A stretch of 64,000 nucleotides of DNA, from the NCBI RefSeq assembly GCF_963677035.1, contig NZ_OY781472.1, positions 3,067,658-3,131,657 on the forward strand. Direction: 5' to 3'. How positions within the stretch are numbered: the first letter of the stretch is position 1; every line of letters begins with the position of its first letter. Below the pieces are notes generated by a model that saw only the letters and a program-made list of their open reading frames with translations, was not told the origin of the DNA and searched no databases. The stretch comes from an uncultured Hyphomonas sp. Lineage in GTDB: Bacteria; Pseudomonadota; Alphaproteobacteria; Caulobacterales; Hyphomonadaceae. Position numbers and translations under genes: made by a program. Below are positions 28,614 through 37,563 of the stretch, one piece after another.

Positions 28614-31600
28614 CTGCTCACCAGCCCGGCTGCCGCTTCCAGTTCTTTCAGGAACGCACGTACCCGGCCGAGGCGCGTAGGCGCATCTCCCCCTGTGAAG
28701 GAATGGACCAGCTTGGAGTCTGGCCGCAGGCGCAGCACATTCGGCCGGGACCGGACGATCTCCATCAGGCGGGCCGGATCGAGTACGGTGTCCTGCCGGA
28801 AGGCGAACACCGCCCCCTTGTCTCCCGCGTCGAGCTTTTCGATCCCCAGCGACTTGCACTGAACCTTGATGGCCGTCACGTCCAGAAGCTGTTTCGTGGC
28901 CTCCGGCAGCGGACCGAAACGGTCGATCAGTTCTGCAGCGAAGCCTTCCCGTTCCTGACTTGTCGATATTTCTGATAGGCGGCGGTAAAGCGACAAGCGG
29001 ATCGACAGGTCTTCGACATAGTCTTCCGGTATCAGGACTGCGACGCCCATATTGATCTGTGGTGACCAATCGTCGGCGACATCGTCATCCCCCTGCGCGC
29101 CGGCTTTCAGGGCATTCACAGCATCTTCCAGCATGGACTGGTAGAGCTCGACCCCCACCTCGCGCACATGGCCCGACTGCTGATCTCCGAGCAGGTTGCC
29201 TGACCCGCGCATGTCGAGGTCATGACTGGCCAGCTGGAAGCCCGCCCCCAGACTGTCCAGCGACTGGAGGACACGCAGGCGGCGGTCTGCCGTCTCGGTG
29301 ATGACCTTGTCCCGCGGTGTTGTGAAATAGGCATAGGCGCGTAGCTTGGACCTGCCGACCCGGCCGCGCAGCTGATAGAGTTGGGCCAGGCCGAACATAT
29401 CCGCCCGGTGGATGATCAAAGTGTTCGCACGCGGAATGTCCAGTCCGCTTTCAACAATGGTCGTGGACAGCAGGACGTCATACTTGCCTTCGTAGAAGGC
29501 CGTCATGATGTCTTCCAGCTCTCCGGCCCCCATTTGTCCATGGGCGACGATGAATGACACTTCCGGCACATTTTCGGAAAGGAAGCGTTCAAGCTTGTCC
29601 AGATCCTGAATTCGCGGGGCAACGAAGAATGCCTGCCCGCCGCGATATTTTTCGCGCAGCAAGGCCTCGCGAAGGGTGACCGTGTCTTCTTCCGTGATGT
29701 AAGTCCGGACCGACAAGCGATCCACTGGTGGCGTTGCGATGATCGACAGATCACGGATACCTGTCAGTGCCATCTGAAGCGTCCGCGGAATCGGTGTGGC
29801 CGACAGGGTGAGCACGTGAACATCTGCCTTGAGTTCTTTCAGTCGTTCCTTGTGCTTCACACCAAAGCGCTGCTCTTCATCCACGATCAGCAGGCCCATC
29901 CGCTTGAACTCGATGCCCTTCGCCAGCAAGGCGTGTGTCCCGACCACGACATCCACACTGCCATCCGTGAGCCCCGCGCGGGTCTCCGACGCGTCTCTCG
30001 ATCCAACGAGACGTGACAAGTGCCGGACCTTGAGCGGCCAGCCGGCAAAACGTTCCTCGAACGTCTTGAAGTGTTGGCGCGCCAGGAGTGTGGTCGGCGC
30101 AATGACAGCGACCTGCTTGCCGCTCATGGCTGCAACAAAGGCGGCGCGCAAAGCCACTTCGGTTTTCCCGAAGCCCACATCTCCGCAAACCAGGCGGTCC
30201 ATTGGCCTGCCGGACCCAAGATCGCCGAGAACGTCTTCGATCGCGTTGAGCTGATCATCCGTTTCCTCATACGGGAAGCGGGCTGCGAACTCCTCATAGA
30301 TTCCCTGCCCGGCATTGACCGCGTCGGCGCGCTTCAGTTCGCGCGCGGCCGCAATGGCCATGAGTTCGGCCGCCATCTCCAGAATGCGCTTCTTGGCCTT
30401 CGCCTTCCGGTTCTGCCAGCCTGCGCCGCCCAGCTTGTCGAGCTGGCTCTCCGCCTCTTCTGATCCGTAGCGCGAGATCAGGTCGATATTTTCGACGGGC
30501 AGGAAAATCGTGTCTCCGCCTGAATATTCCAGCTGAAGACAATCATGAGGCGCGCCTGTGACTTCGAGGGTCTTCAGGCCGACATACCGCCCGACGCCGT
30601 GATCGACGTGTACGACCAGGTCTCCCGCATTGAGAGTCGCTGCATCGGTGATGAAATTCGCGGTCTTCCGCTTGCGGCGCGGCGCGGCAAGGCGGTCGCC
30701 CAGAATGTCCGCTTCGGAAATGATGGCAAGGTCACGGCTGACCAGGCCCGTTTCAAGCGGGATCTCGACAACGGACAGCTCGGCCTTTCGAGCAGCTTCC
30801 AGCGAATGCACCTGAACAAGGTCTTCGAGGCCATGATCTGCGAGCACGTTGATCAGCCGGTCCGCCGATCCGGTGGACCAGGCGGCGAACACAACATGCC
30901 GTCCTGATTTCTGAAGGTCCTTTGTGTGCGCAATGGTTGCCTCGAAGATGTTCTCCTGGCTCATCATTCGCTCTGGCGCAAAGTCCCGGCCGCGGCGCAC
31001 TTCCAGATCGTAGTGACCCGGTGCCGGTTCAGCCGGATTGAAGCGGACCACGGCTCGCGCACCCAGGTTTTGCTCCAACTCTGCCGGATCAAGATAGAGC
31101 TGTTCCGGCGCGAGAACCTTGGCGGCCTGCGCATCGCCTCCCCCCGCCTCAAGCCGCGCCTGATAATAGTCAGCCGCCTGTGCGAGACGTTCTGAGGCCG
31201 CTTCGCCGGACAGGTGCCCAAATCCGACAAGAGCATCGGTGCCGATATAGTCGAACAGCGTGTCCAGCGTTTCATGGAACAATGGCAGCCAGGCCTCGAC
31301 GCCCTGCCGCCTGATCGATGCCCGTGCAGCCTCGTACATCGGATCGCCGGACGGAGGACCAAAGACATCGAGATATTTCTCGCGAAACCGGCTCAGGATA
31401 TCATCGTCGAACAGGATCTCGCTGACCGGCGCGAATGCGACCGACTGTGTGTCTCCGGTGGACCGCTGAGTCTCCGTATCGAACGTGCGGATCGTCTCCA
31501 GCGTGTCACCGAAGAAATCAAGCCGCAGGGGCTCTCCGGCCGTCGGCGGAAAGATATCGATGATCCCGCCACGAATGGCGTACTCACCCTGCTCCCTGAC

Positions 31601-32071
31601 GGTGCTGGCGCGCACATAACCATTCACCAGCAGGTATTCATTCAGCTCCTTCTGGCTGACGGCCTGGCCTGCGATCATCGAAAAGGACGAGCGCCGCATC
31701 GTCTCCAGCGGCGGAACGCGCTGGACGACCGCTGTGGCTGTGGTCACGACCAGCAACGGCCCCTGCCCGGCTTCATAGCGTGACAGGCGGGCAAGTCCTG
31801 CGCACCGCCGCGCCGCGACACTCGCCGTTGGGCTAACCCGGTCGTAGGGCAACGTATCCCAGCCCGGCAGGTCGACCTGATCGAGACGCGGGGCAATGAA
31901 TTCGGCCAATCTCCGGGCGGTGGCTGCGGTCTTGTCGTCCCGGGCGACATACATCCCGATTCCGCCCCGCGCCTGCAGCGCCGGGATCAATACCATCAGG
32001 TCTGCACCAAACGGTGCGCCGCCCAGCGCAGCGGGACCACTCAGGGATTTCAGGAGTTCGACAGGTGTCAT
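28610..32071 (-). CDS. mfd: Transcription-repair coupling factor Mfd
   Basis: 1153-aa ATP-dependent translocase that removes RNA polymerase stalled at DNA lesions and recruits UvrA. The N-terminal half has the UvrB-like region and the RNA polymerase-interaction region (GDLVVHVDHGVGRYVGL). The helicase core has GDVGFGKT at about 630-637, DEEQRFG, LSATPIPRTLQMA and QLRGRVGRS. The C-terminal TRCF domain is present. Gene order recG-sdhE-mfd is typical of alphaproteobacteria. The stop overlaps that of the convergent PopA-like gene by four bases. Confidence 0.96.
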   Translation of the reverse strand: MTPVELLKSLSGPAALGGAPFGADLMVLIPALQARGGIGMYVARDDKTAATARRLAEFIAPRLDQVDLPGWDTLPYDRVSPTASVAARRCAGLARLSRYEAGQGPLLVVTTATAVVQRVPPLETMRRSSFSMIAGQAVSQKELNEYLLVNGYVRASTVREQGEYAIRGGIIDIFPPTAGEPLRLDFFGDTLETIRTFDTETQRSTGDTQSVAFAPVSEILFDDDILSRFREKYLDVFGPPSGDPMYEAARASIRRQGVEAWLPLFHETLDTLFDYIGTDALVGFGHLSGEAASERLAQAADYYQARLEAGGGDAQAAKVLAPEQLYLDPAELEQNLGARAVVRFNPAEPAPGHYDLEVRRGRDFAPERMMSQENIFEATIAHTKDLQKSGRHVVFAAWSTGSADRLINVLADHGLEDLVQVHSLEAARKAELSVVEIPLETGLVSRDLAIISEADILGDRLAAPRRKRKTANFITDAATLNAGDLVVHVDHGVGRYVGLKTLEVTGAPHDCLQLEYSGGDTIFLPVENIDLISRYGSEEAESQLDKLGGAGWQNRKAKAKKRILEMAAELMAIAAARELKRADAVNAGQGIYEEFAARFPYEETDDQLNAIEDVLGDLGSGRPMDRLVCGDVGFGKTEVALRAAFVAAMSGKQVAVIAPTTLLARQHFKTFEERFAGWPLKVRHLSRLVGSRDASETRAGLTDGSVDVVVGTHALLAKGIEFKRMGLLIVDEEQRFGVKHKERLKELKADVHVLTLSATPIPRTLQMALTGIRDLSIIATPPVDRLSVRTYITEEDTVTLREALLREKYRGGQAFFVAPRIQDLDKLERFLSENVPEVSFIVAHGQMGAGELEDIMTAFYEGKYDVLLSTTIVESGLDIPRANTLIIHRADMFGLAQLYQLRGRVGRSKLRAYAYFTTPRDKVITETADRRLRVLQSLDSLGAGFQLASHDLDMRGSGNLLGDQQSGHVREVGVELYQSMLEDAVNALKAGAQGDDDVADDWSPQINMGVAVLIPEDYVEDLSIRLSLYRRLSEISTSQEREGFAAELIDRFGPLPEATKQLLDVTAIKVQCKSLGIEKLDAGDKGAVFAFRQDTVLDPARLMEIVRSRPNVLRLRPDSKLVHSFTGGDAPTRLGRVRAFLKELEAAAGLVSS

Positions 32072-32123
32072 GCCAGACCTTCAGACGCAGTTAGGCCGTG
32101 AGCCCAGGCGCCGAAGCGTTCGC

Positions 32124-32384
32124 TCAACCGGCCTGCGCGGCGTACTTGAATGCGATCAATTGGTCCAGAACTGTGCTGCGCTGATCGTCCGGAACGTCGG
32201 CCTGGCCCACCAGCCAGGCATAAACTTCCCAGTCAGGCAGCTCCAGCAGCGCTTCAAACTGATCAAGTTCGGTTTCGCCATATGTATCGAGATGCTGATC
32301 CGCAAAACTGCCCATCAACAGATCCATTTCCCGGAATCCCCGGCGCCAGGCGCGGAATTTCAGCTTACGGCGGCGGGCATCCAT
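32124..32384 (-). CDS. sdhE: Succinate dehydrogenase assembly factor SdhE
   Basis: 86-residue protein of the SdhE/YgfY (SDHAF2) family that promotes covalent FAD attachment to SdhA. The key motif RGxxE is present as RRGFREMDLLMG, followed by ALLELPDWEVYAWLVGQ. It lies 52 bases upstream of mfd on the same strand and is divergent from recG (95 bases). Confidence 0.9.
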   Translation of the reverse strand: MDARRRKLKFRAWRRGFREMDLLMGSFADQHLDTYGETELDQFEALLELPDWEVYAWLVGQADVPDDQRSTVLDQLIAFKYAAQAG

Positions 32385-32479
32385 GGGCGGCTCCTCAATC
32401 TGGGGAAAGACATAAGCCCTTTCCTCTCCGGGTCAAAGCGGCGTTGTGCCATCGAAGGGCTCAGCATAGGTTCGGCGGG

Positions 32480-34540
32480 ATGCGAGACGAGCGACTCTTT
32501 CCCCTGTTTGAGCCTCTGGATTCCCTTTCGGGTGTCGGGCCGAAACTCAAGCCTGCGCTGGAGCGGCTGGCGGGCGGTGAACACGTCTGGGACTTGCTGC
32601 TCCACCTGCCCGAGCGCTGGCTCGACAGACGGGTCCGCCCCTCGATTGAGTCAACAGAATTCGGAGAGGTCGCGACGGTCAAAGGCGAGGTCCACGCCTA
32701 TCACGCGCCCTATAACGAAAAGTCGCCTCACCGCGTACAGCTATATGACGGAACCGGCTTTCTGACGCTCGCCTTCTTCCGCGCCGATGGGCGCTGGCTG
32801 CAGGGCCAGTTCCCGATGGGCAAGGAGCGCGTCGTGTCCGGCCGGATCGAGGATTATCGCGGCGAACGGCAGATGACCCATCCCGACTACATCGTCGATC
32901 CCACGCGCGGCGCGTTACCGCCAGCTGTAGAACCGATCTACGGGCTGACGGCAGGCCTTACGAACAAACGGGTGCACGGCTTTGCCGAACAAGCCTTGCA
33001 GCGCGTTCCGGATGATCTTCCCGAATGGGCCGACACGGGGTTGGTAGAGGCCAAGCGCTGGCCTGCTTTCAAGGAGGCGCTGCAGTGGCTGCACACGCCT
33101 GACACCTACGACGAAGAGAAGTTTGCCCTGGCACGTGAGCGGCTTGCCTATGATGAGGCCCTGGCACGCGAGAGTGCCTTTGCCCTGGCCCGAATGGCAC
33201 GCAAACGGCGCGCAGCCCCAAGCATACCCGCAGCCGAAGAACGCCTCGCCGGACTGCTGCGCGCCCTGCCCTTTGCACCAACCGGTGCGCAGTTGCGGGC
33301 ATTCGATCAGATTTCAGAAGACATGTCAGGCACATCGCCTATGCGGCGCATGCTGCAGGGCGATGTGGGCGCCGGCAAAACGCTTGTTGGCGCAATGGCA
33401 GCCGTTCAGGCCGCCGCGGGTGGTTTCCAGTCTGCATTCATGGCGCCAACAGAAGTGCTTGCCCGGCAGCAATATGAGACACTGAACAAGCTCCTGTCTC
33501 CGCTCGGCTATTCGGTCGCCGCCTTGTCCGGTCGCGACAAGGGCACAGTGCGGGAAGCGACGCTCATGGGGCTCGCGGATGGGTCGATCCAGATCATTGC
33601 AGGCACACACGCCCTGTTTCAGGACGCCGTCAGATTCAGGAACCTGGGCCTCGTCATCGTGGATGAGCAACACCGCTTCGGCGTTGCCGACCGAATGAAA
33701 CTGGCAGGCAAGGCCAAAAGCCCGCACATGCTGGTCATGAGTGCGACGCCCATTCCCCGGACGCTGGCACAGGCAGTCAACGGCGATCTGGATGTCTCTA
33801 TCCTTGATGAGAAACCTGCCGGACGAAAACCCGTCGAAACACGCGCGATCCCCGACACGCGGATGGAAGAAGTCGTCGATGCCGTCGGACGCGCCATCAG
33901 CCGCGGCGAGCGGGTGTTCTGGGTCTGCCCGAAAGTGGACGTGGATGAGGACGATTCCACCGCAGTCGGCCGTCACGCCATGCTGTCGAAACAGCTGAAC
34001 GTGCCCATTGGCCTTGTTCACGGCCGGCTGAAAGCGGCTGAAAAAGATTCGGCACTCGAGAACTTTCGTACCGGCGCCACCCGGGTCCTTGTTGCAACGA
34101 CCGTAATCGAAGTGGGTGTCGACGTCCCGGAAGCGACCATCATGGTGATCGAACGCGCCGAGGGCTTTGGACTGGCCCAGCTCCACCAGTTGAGAGGGCG
34201 CGTTGGCCGCGGAGACAAGCCCTCCTATTGCCTACTGCTTTACCGTCCGCCCCTCGGCGATATGGCGCGGGAAAGAATTGAGACGCTTCGGCGAACAGAT
34301 GACGGTTTCGAGATCGCCGAAGCGGATTTCAAGCTCCGTGGTCCGGGCGACATTCTGGGCCTTCGCCAGGCGGGGGCCACCGATTATCGTGTGATCGACC
34401 TGTCCGAAGACGCAGCGCTACTCGCCATTGCGGCGAAAGATGCCGAAGCGCTGGTTACTTCAGATCCGGATCTTGAGTCGGTTCGTGGCCGGGCTCTGCG
34501 TCTGGTTCGGGAGATGATGGTTCCCCGGCTTCTTTCTTAG
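32480..34540 (+). CDS. recG: ATP-dependent DNA helicase RecG
   Basis: 686-aa helicase that reverses stalled forks and branches. The N-terminal wedge/OB region starts PLFEPLDSLSGVGPKL; helicase motifs are GDVGAGKT (about 293-300), DEQHRFGV, MSATPIPRTLAQ and QLRGRVGRG, then the RecG-type DFKLRGPGDILGLRQAG. The start is ATG 32480; the frame is open far upstream without homology. Its last 86 bases are also read, on the other strand, as the C-terminal codons of the DUF502 gene. Confidence 0.95.
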   Translation: MRDERLFPLFEPLDSLSGVGPKLKPALERLAGGEHVWDLLLHLPERWLDRRVRPSIESTEFGEVATVKGEVHAYHAPYNEKSPHRVQLYDGTGFLTLAFFRADGRWLQGQFPMGKERVVSGRIEDYRGERQMTHPDYIVDPTRGALPPAVEPIYGLTAGLTNKRVHGFAEQALQRVPDDLPEWADTGLVEAKRWPAFKEALQWLHTPDTYDEEKFALARERLAYDEALARESAFALARMARKRRAAPSIPAAEERLAGLLRALPFAPTGAQLRAFDQISEDMSGTSPMRRMLQGDVGAGKTLVGAMAAVQAAAGGFQSAFMAPTEVLARQQYETLNKLLSPLGYSVAALSGRDKGTVREATLMGLADGSIQIIAGTHALFQDAVRFRNLGLVIVDEQHRFGVADRMKLAGKAKSPHMLVMSATPIPRTLAQAVNGDLDVSILDEKPAGRKPVETRAIPDTRMEEVVDAVGRAISRGERVFWVCPKVDVDEDDSTAVGRHAMLSKQLNVPIGLVHGRLKAAEKDSALENFRTGATRVLVATTVIEVGVDVPEATIMVIERAEGFGLAQLHQLRGRVGRGDKPSYCLLLYRPPLGDMARERIETLRRTDDGFEIAEADFKLRGPGDILGLRQAGATDYRVIDLSEDAALLAIAAKDAEALVTSDPDLESVRGRALRLVREMMVPRLLS

Positions 34541-35249
34541 GCTGCTTGTCATTTGCCGCGTCGATCGCGGCCTGCACATCCGGGTGCTCTGGCACCACAA
34601 GCCCTGCCGAAAGGATCATGCGCGCGCCTTCTTCGACGCTCATATGCAGCTTGATCGTGTTTTCAGCTTTCACAAACATGATGAAGCCGGACGTCGGGTT
34701 GGGGGTCGTGGGAACAAAGACACCAATATATTCTTCACTCAGATGCGATCTGACCTCACCGCGCGCCGGGGCCGCGACAAAGCCAAGGCACCAGCTGTCT
34801 TCTCTTGGAAACTGGATCAAAACGCATTCGCGAAACTGTTCTGTCGGATTGTTCGCAAAGACATCGACGAGTTGCTTGAACGAAGAATAGACGGTCCGCA
34901 CGATCGGGATCTGGCTCAGCACGCGATCGGTAATGACAACGACTGACCGCCCCAGCAGGTTTGTCGTAATCGCGCCCAGGATTGTCAGAAACAGGACCAG
35001 CACAATCACGCCGAACCCGGGCACGGCATAATTCAGGTAAGTTTCCGGTCTCAAAGATTCCGGCAGGAATGGAACGACCCGCTGGTCGATATAATTTATG
35101 AAGAATTGCAGGATCGCGAAGGTCACAACGATCGGAAGCGCGATCACCATTCCGGCAAAGAAGCGCGCGCGCAGCCAGGCCCAGGCACTCACACGAGGCA
35201 GTTTTTCCACCTCAAGAATGCCCATGTCCTTTTTTGGCTTCTTGGCCAT
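34455..35249 (-). CDS. DUF502 family inner-membrane protein
   Basis: 264-aa protein of the DUF502 family, function unknown. Two strong membrane helices at about 30-52 and 75-98, then conserved SQIPIVRTVYSSFKQ, VLIQFPREDSWCLGFV, VFVPTTPNPTSGFI and a C-terminal acidic/proline-rich tail. The tail is encoded inside the 3' end of convergent recG (86-base overlap). It is divergent from the phosphotransferase gene. Confidence 0.88.
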   Translation of the reverse strand: MAKKPKKDMGILEVEKLPRVSAWAWLRARFFAGMVIALPIVVTFAILQFFINYIDQRVVPFLPESLRPETYLNYAVPGFGVIVLVLFLTILGAITTNLLGRSVVVITDRVLSQIPIVRTVYSSFKQLVDVFANNPTEQFRECVLIQFPREDSWCLGFVAAPARGEVRSHLSEEYIGVFVPTTPNPTSGFIMFVKAENTIKLHMSVEEGARMILSAGLVVPEHPDVQAAIDAANDKQPKKEAGEPSSPEPDAEPGHEPTQDPDLK

Positions 35250-35335
35250 CTAGTGAAACTCCTTCCGGACAGCGCGTAATGCTCTCGCAGGGGAAGAGCT
35301 TGGCACGCTCTTTCTTCCCTGCAATTGTGGCGAAG

Positions 35336-36346
35336 ATGGGAAGTAACGAACAGATCGCAAGCGCGCTAGAGGCCTGGGCCAAAACAAAGTTTGGTGCTGG
35401 CAGTTCAGTAAGCGACCTTAAACGCCTTTCCGGCGGCGCAAGCCAGGAAACGTGGGCCTTTCAAGTCTCGGGAAACGGCCAGGAAAACGCCCTGATTCTC
35501 AGGCGCGCGCCCGGCGGCGCTGAAGTGGCCCGCTCGTCCCAGGCGATCGGTCTGGCAATGGAAGCGACACTCCTGACCCACGCGGCAAAAGCCGGAGTTC
35601 CTGTACCACCGGTGCTCGGCGTCTTCGAGGACGATCCGCAACTCGGCCAGGCTTTTGTCATGGATCGTATTAGTGGGGAGACTCTTGGCCGAAAAATACT
35701 CCGCGACGATGAGTATTCAGGCGCGCGTAAAATTCTTGCCGGACAGTGCGGCGATGCCCTCGCCCGGATCCATTCCATTCCGACTGACACCCTGCCTGAC
35801 CTGCCCGTCAGCGACGGGCTGAACCAACTGGCCAAGTATGAATCTATCTACCGGGCCTATGACCTGCCCCGCCCGGTGTTCGAACTCGCGATATCCTGGC
35901 TCAAGGCAAATGCGCCGGCGGCTCTGCCCGGTGTCCTGGTACATGGCGATTTCCGGCTCGGGAACCTGATGGTTTCCGAACAAGGACTCGCCTCCATACT
36001 CGACTGGGAACTCGCCCATATCGGAGACCCTCGCGAAGACATCGCCTGGCTTTGTGTCAATTCCTGGCGTTTTGGACATGCTGACAAGCGTGTTGGCGGG
36101 TTTGGCGACCTGCCGGACCTGCTGGAAGCTTACGCCGCCGCCGGTGGTCCGCCGATGGCGCCCCGCGATATCGATTGGTGGGAAATGCTGGGCAGCCTGA
36201 AATGGGGCATCATGTGTATGACAATGTACGAGGCCTTCCGGTCCGGCGCTGACCCAAGCGTCGAACGGGCGGCCATTGGCCGGCGCGTTTCGGAGACCGA
36301 GATAGATCTCGTGAACCTGCTGGAAGGAATGCGCGACCATGCATGA
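35336..36346 (+). CDS. APH-type phosphotransferase family protein
   Basis: 336-aa aminoglycoside-phosphotransferase-fold protein. Motifs: the GGASQETW nucleotide loop, VHGDFRLGNLMV (catalytic HGDxxxxN) and ILDWELAHIGDPREDIAWL (metal DxE/D). It belongs to the ACAD10/11-like group that phosphorylates hydroxyacyl-CoA-type substrates in some relatives; the substrate here is unknown. I take ATG 35336; an alternative ATG lies at 35279 and neither has a strong ribosome site. Its stop overlaps the DUF6285 gene by 8 bases, a recurring pairing. Confidence 0.82.
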   Translation: MGSNEQIASALEAWAKTKFGAGSSVSDLKRLSGGASQETWAFQVSGNGQENALILRRAPGGAEVARSSQAIGLAMEATLLTHAAKAGVPVPPVLGVFEDDPQLGQAFVMDRISGETLGRKILRDDEYSGARKILAGQCGDALARIHSIPTDTLPDLPVSDGLNQLAKYESIYRAYDLPRPVFELAISWLKANAPAALPGVLVHGDFRLGNLMVSEQGLASILDWELAHIGDPREDIAWLCVNSWRFGHADKRVGGFGDLPDLLEAYAAAGGPPMAPRDIDWWEMLGSLKWGIMCMTMYEAFRSGADPSVERAAIGRRVSETEIDLVNLLEGMRDHA

Positions 36347-36722
36347 CGCCCCCTCAACGGCTGAACTCGTCGAAGCGGTGAAGCGCTTTATCGATGATAC
36401 AGCGTCGCCTCAACTCACAGGTCATGCGGCATTTCACGCCCGGGTCGCCTCCAATGTCCTGGCAACGATTCTTCGCGAACTGGAGCAGCGTCCGGAGGCG
36501 GAAGTAGAGGAAAAAGCGCGTTTGGCTGCGCTGCTGAACACCGATCCGAATACGCCGCTGGAAACCCTGAACCGCAATCTTTGCGATCGCATCAGGACCG
36601 GAAGCATGGACCTTTCCACAGACGGCCTGCTGGACCATCTAAAAACCACCACAATTGCGCAGTTGTCTGTCGACCAACCCCGCTATTCAGGGCTGGCTCT
36701 CGCGTTGCAAGCACACGGCTGA
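36339..36722 (+). CDS. DUF6285 domain protein paired with the phosphotransferase
   Basis: 127-aa protein resembling DUF6285, which is commonly encoded right after APH-type phosphotransferases and acyl-CoA dehydrogenases. Visible are the helical N terminus (TAELVEAVKRFIDD), HARVASNVLATILREL, and LCDRIRTGSMD. There is no signal or membrane segment. The function is unknown; the 8-base overlap suggests a complex with, or control of, the kinase. Confidence 0.75.
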   Translation: MHDAPSTAELVEAVKRFIDDTASPQLTGHAAFHARVASNVLATILRELEQRPEAEVEEKARLAALLNTDPNTPLETLNRNLCDRIRTGSMDLSTDGLLDHLKTTTIAQLSVDQPRYSGLALALQAHG

Positions 36723-36750
36723 GCCGCCTATCGCAACCGGACACACCTCA

Positions 36751-37563
36751 ATGAAGAAACCTGCTCTTTGGATCGCTTCGGCCCTTATCGCTGTCGGATT
36801 GGGCGTCTGGCTGTGGCGCACGGTCGTTTCGCCTCCGCCCTATATCGAGATGAGCCCCCTCGTTTACACCGACTATGCGAGCTGGGCCGTGATCCCGAAG
36901 CAAACTCCACCGGCTGTCTGGAAAGATGGCTGGGCCACTGATGTCTTCCTTGTGGATAGCGCCTCCGAATTGAAGGGTCGTTCCGGCAAGCAACTCGACA
37001 AGAAAGAACAAACGGCCCGCCTTCAGGGGCGCATGCTCGAAGATGGGCTCACAGCAATCGGCCCGGTCTATGCGCCCCTTTATCGCGCTGATGCGAAAGG
37101 AGACGATCTGGCCCGGGCTTTTCTGATCTATCTCAGGAAACACAATCGCGGCCGCGCTCTGGTCATTGCCGCCGACACGCCACTTCCGGATGCCCTTCTG
37201 GCCGAGATCGAACTTGAACCTGACCTGATGGAGCGCTTCGGCGGCTTTTACAGAATTGGTAAAAATCCTGAGTCGGTCACATTGATTGAAGACCCGGCAA
37301 AATCTGCGGATGCTTATTGTCCGGCCCATCTGGTCGACAGCGATACTTGTGTGAAAGATCTTTCAACGGTCCATGAGAATGGATTTTCACTGCTTGCGCC
37401 GGATTCAGGTGTTGGCGAATCGGCCGCGAAATTCAGCGAATGGCTCGACGCCAATGCCTCCCCAATGGCCGAGCCGCTCGGGGACCTGGAGGAAGTTGAA
37501 ATTGTCGACATCCGGCGCCCGGGCGATACGGATGAACGCCGCAAGAAGAGCAACCGGAACTAG
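36751..37563 (+). CDS. Membrane-anchored DUF3089-like protein lacking the nucleophile elbow
   Basis: 270-aa protein with an N-terminal membrane/signal segment (about 4-22), then DYASWAVIPKQ, a TDVFLVDS strand and GPVYAPLYR. This order resembles DUF3089 alpha/beta-hydrolases (DYADPANW, ADVFYVHPT, APRYRQ). Where that family has a GHSQG elbow after NxGR, this protein has NRGRALVIAADTP, so a serine-hydrolase function is unlikely. Start ATG 36751, 28 bases after the DUF6285 gene. The C terminus is charged (RRPGDTDERRKK). The family assignment is tentative. The stop shares CTAG with maiA. Confidence 0.6.
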   Translation: MKKPALWIASALIAVGLGVWLWRTVVSPPPYIEMSPLVYTDYASWAVIPKQTPPAVWKDGWATDVFLVDSASELKGRSGKQLDKKEQTARLQGRMLEDGLTAIGPVYAPLYRADAKGDDLARAFLIYLRKHNRGRALVIAADTPLPDALLAEIELEPDLMERFGGFYRIGKNPESVTLIEDPAKSADAYCPAHLVDSDTCVKDLSTVHENGFSLLAPDSGVGESAAKFSEWLDANASPMAEPLGDLEEVEIVDIRRPGDTDERRKKSNRN

